Of a stretch of 64,000 nucleotides of DNA, positions 63,117 to 64,000 are shown piece after piece. The stretch is taken from positions 2,666,001 to 2,730,000 of the forward strand of contig BQOK01000001.1 of assembly GCA_022835495.1 (NCBI GenBank), in the 5' to 3' direction. Origin of the DNA: Oscillospiraceae bacterium. Lineage in GTDB: Bacteria; Bacillota; Clostridia; Oscillospirales; Ruminococcaceae. Under the pieces are notes generated by a model. The model saw nothing but the letters and a program-made list of their open reading frames with translations, made no database searches and was not told where the DNA came from. The position numbers and the translations under genes are program-made. The first letter of the stretch is position 1; the number at the start of each line of letters is the position of its first letter.

Positions 63117-64000
63117 TCAGCGGCGAAGGCCCGCGCGGCGGCCCTTCGCGCTGTGCGCCGTAATGATCGTAAAGCTGCGGGCGTTCACTGTTATCTCACA
63201 GTCATCCGCCACCGCATACCAGTTTTTTCCTTCCCGTACCACAGTGGTGCCCTTTTGCCGGATCTTTTCCCTGCACCACTCCACCACGTCGGTCTCCTTT
63301 TTCAGGGAGAGGTTTTTTCTGATCCGTTCGATCCCAAGCGGGGTGGTGTGCAGGCGCTCCAGATTCTCGGCCAGCGCCTCCGCGCCGCTCTTGATCAGCA
63401 CGCCCGTCCCATGCTCCTGCAGCTGCTCCTGTTCCCAGCGGCGCAGCACCGCCAGCTCCTCGGGGGTGTGGAACCAGTGTTCCCCGTCCTCCATCACGGT
63501 AAGGGCACACCCAAACCGGGCCGCAAAAGCATCTGCGGTGGAACGGTCCGTCAGCTCGTCCCTCCCCGCATACAAGATCCTGGTGGGTGCCCCCCACTCC
63601 CGGATGGGGTGCTGCCGTGCCCAGCGCAGGTACTCCCACGACAGGGTCTGCCCAAACGCGGTGGGAATGATCCGCCGCGTCTTAAGCTGTTCCTCGCTCA
63701 CGCCGGCCCAGCCCATCATCCTGCCGATCAGGGCAGGCATATCCAAAACAGGCGACACCAAAAGGCAGCGCTCCAGCGGCTGCCCGGCAAAGGCCAGCAT
63801 GCTGAACCAGGCGCCGATGCTCACCGCATAAAGGGAAACAGCCGCCCAGCGGGCCCGGGCGCATTCCAGCACCCATTCCAGTTCGGGCACCACGTGCCAG
63901 GGATCGAACGCCCCACCCTCCTTTGTCCGCACGCCGTGCCCCGGCAGATCCACGCTCAGCACCTGCCAGCCGCGCCGGCAGGCAGCGGCCGCAAACGCAG
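63117..64000 (-). CDS. Alpha/beta-hydrolase fused to a DUF3781 domain (start outside window)
   Basis: An incomplete gene; the frame is open to the right edge, where AFAAAACRRGWQVLSVDLPG is the strand after the oxyanion turn. The nucleophile elbow appears as AVSIGAW (S-x-G-A, replacing G-x-S-x-G), the Asp is in YAGRDELTD and the His in GEHWFHTPEE. The last 85 residues (from about LHTTPLGIERIRKN to ITVNARSFTIITAH) match DUF3781, a short clostridial domain of unknown role that is usually a separate protein. Cytosolic by appearance. It ends at a strong terminator. Confidence 0.8.
   Translation of the reverse strand, partial: AFAAAACRRGWQVLSVDLPGHGVRTKEGGAFDPWHVVPELEWVLECARARWAAVSLYAVSIGAWFSMLAFAGQPLERCLLVSPVLDMPALIGRMMGWAGVSEEQLKTRRIIPTAFGQTLSWEYLRWARQHPIREWGAPTRILYAGRDELTDRSTADAFAARFGCALTVMEDGEHWFHTPEELAVLRRWEQEQLQEHGTGVLIKSGAEALAENLERLHTTPLGIERIRKNLSLKKETDVVEWCREKIRQKGTTVVREGKNWYAVADDCEITVNARSFTIITAHSAKGRRAGLRR

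Overview
The window comes from a GC-rich (by eye about 60-65%) Gram-positive anaerobe of the Clostridia. It looks like a gut Oscillospiraceae/Ruminococcaceae-type bacterium, but no genus can be named from the sequence alone. The clues are a fused IspH-ribosomal protein S1 gene, a GlgC+GlgD pair, clostridial families (DUF1385, DUF3781, BaiN-like flavoprotein), strong AAGGAGG-type ribosome sites, at least seven TTG starts, and a full sialic-acid locus. There are no rRNAs, tRNAs, CRISPR arrays, insertion sequences or phage genes. Coding density is high and no gene is visibly broken; only the two edge genes are cut.

Layout. 1-3539 (+): aspartate ammonia-lyase (cut by the left edge), Asp/Glu racemase, malic enzyme and class II fumarase, together a route from D/L-aspartate to pyruvate. 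3786-7276 (+): a heterodimeric ABC exporter. 7344-7964 (+): uridine kinase. 8030-8983 (-): a membrane-anchored class A beta-lactamase-fold protein. 9152-15582 (-): the glycogen operon glgB-glgC-glgD-glgA, followed by two small paralogous unknown proteins.

15898-26904: a sialic-acid utilisation region. A leftward operon nanA / AGE-family epimerase / ROK kinase faces an RpiR regulator. A leftward operon encodes a sugar ABC transporter (binding protein and two permeases) and a CE7-like esterase. It faces a second RpiR regulator followed by a fused YhcH(NanQ)-SGNH esterase. 26976-35778 (-): a UroD-like methyltransferase, a GntR regulator, a dipeptide ABC transporter and an M20 dipeptidase, in one operon.

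36112-39953 (-): recA-recX-rimO-pgsA, with an inverted repeat across the recA promoter. 40101-49233 (-): a VCBS-type lipoprotein, an OmpR/HisKA two-component pair, two tandem GT-C-like membrane proteins, DUF1385 and prmC. 49336-50996 (-): a 48-residue membrane protein (50850-50996), deoC and a ZIP metal transporter whose ribosome site lies in a long hairpin. 51124-52065 (-): a KdgT-like permease. 52138-62953 (-): a long run starting with a six-gene glycan-type module (SDR epimerase, TIM-barrel epimerase, GT2, FAD oxidoreductase with a Cys cluster, GT2 with membrane anchor, GT-C), then BaiN-like flavoprotein, cmk, plsC and ispH-rpsA. 63117-64000 (-): an alpha/beta-hydrolase fused to DUF3781, cut by the right edge.

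The less familiar items are the YhcH-SGNH fusion, the twin small proteins of the glycogen operon, the six-gene glycan module with its Cys-rich flavoenzyme, the hydrolase-DUF3781 fusion, the masked ribosome site of the ZIP gene, and several dyads sitting on promoters.
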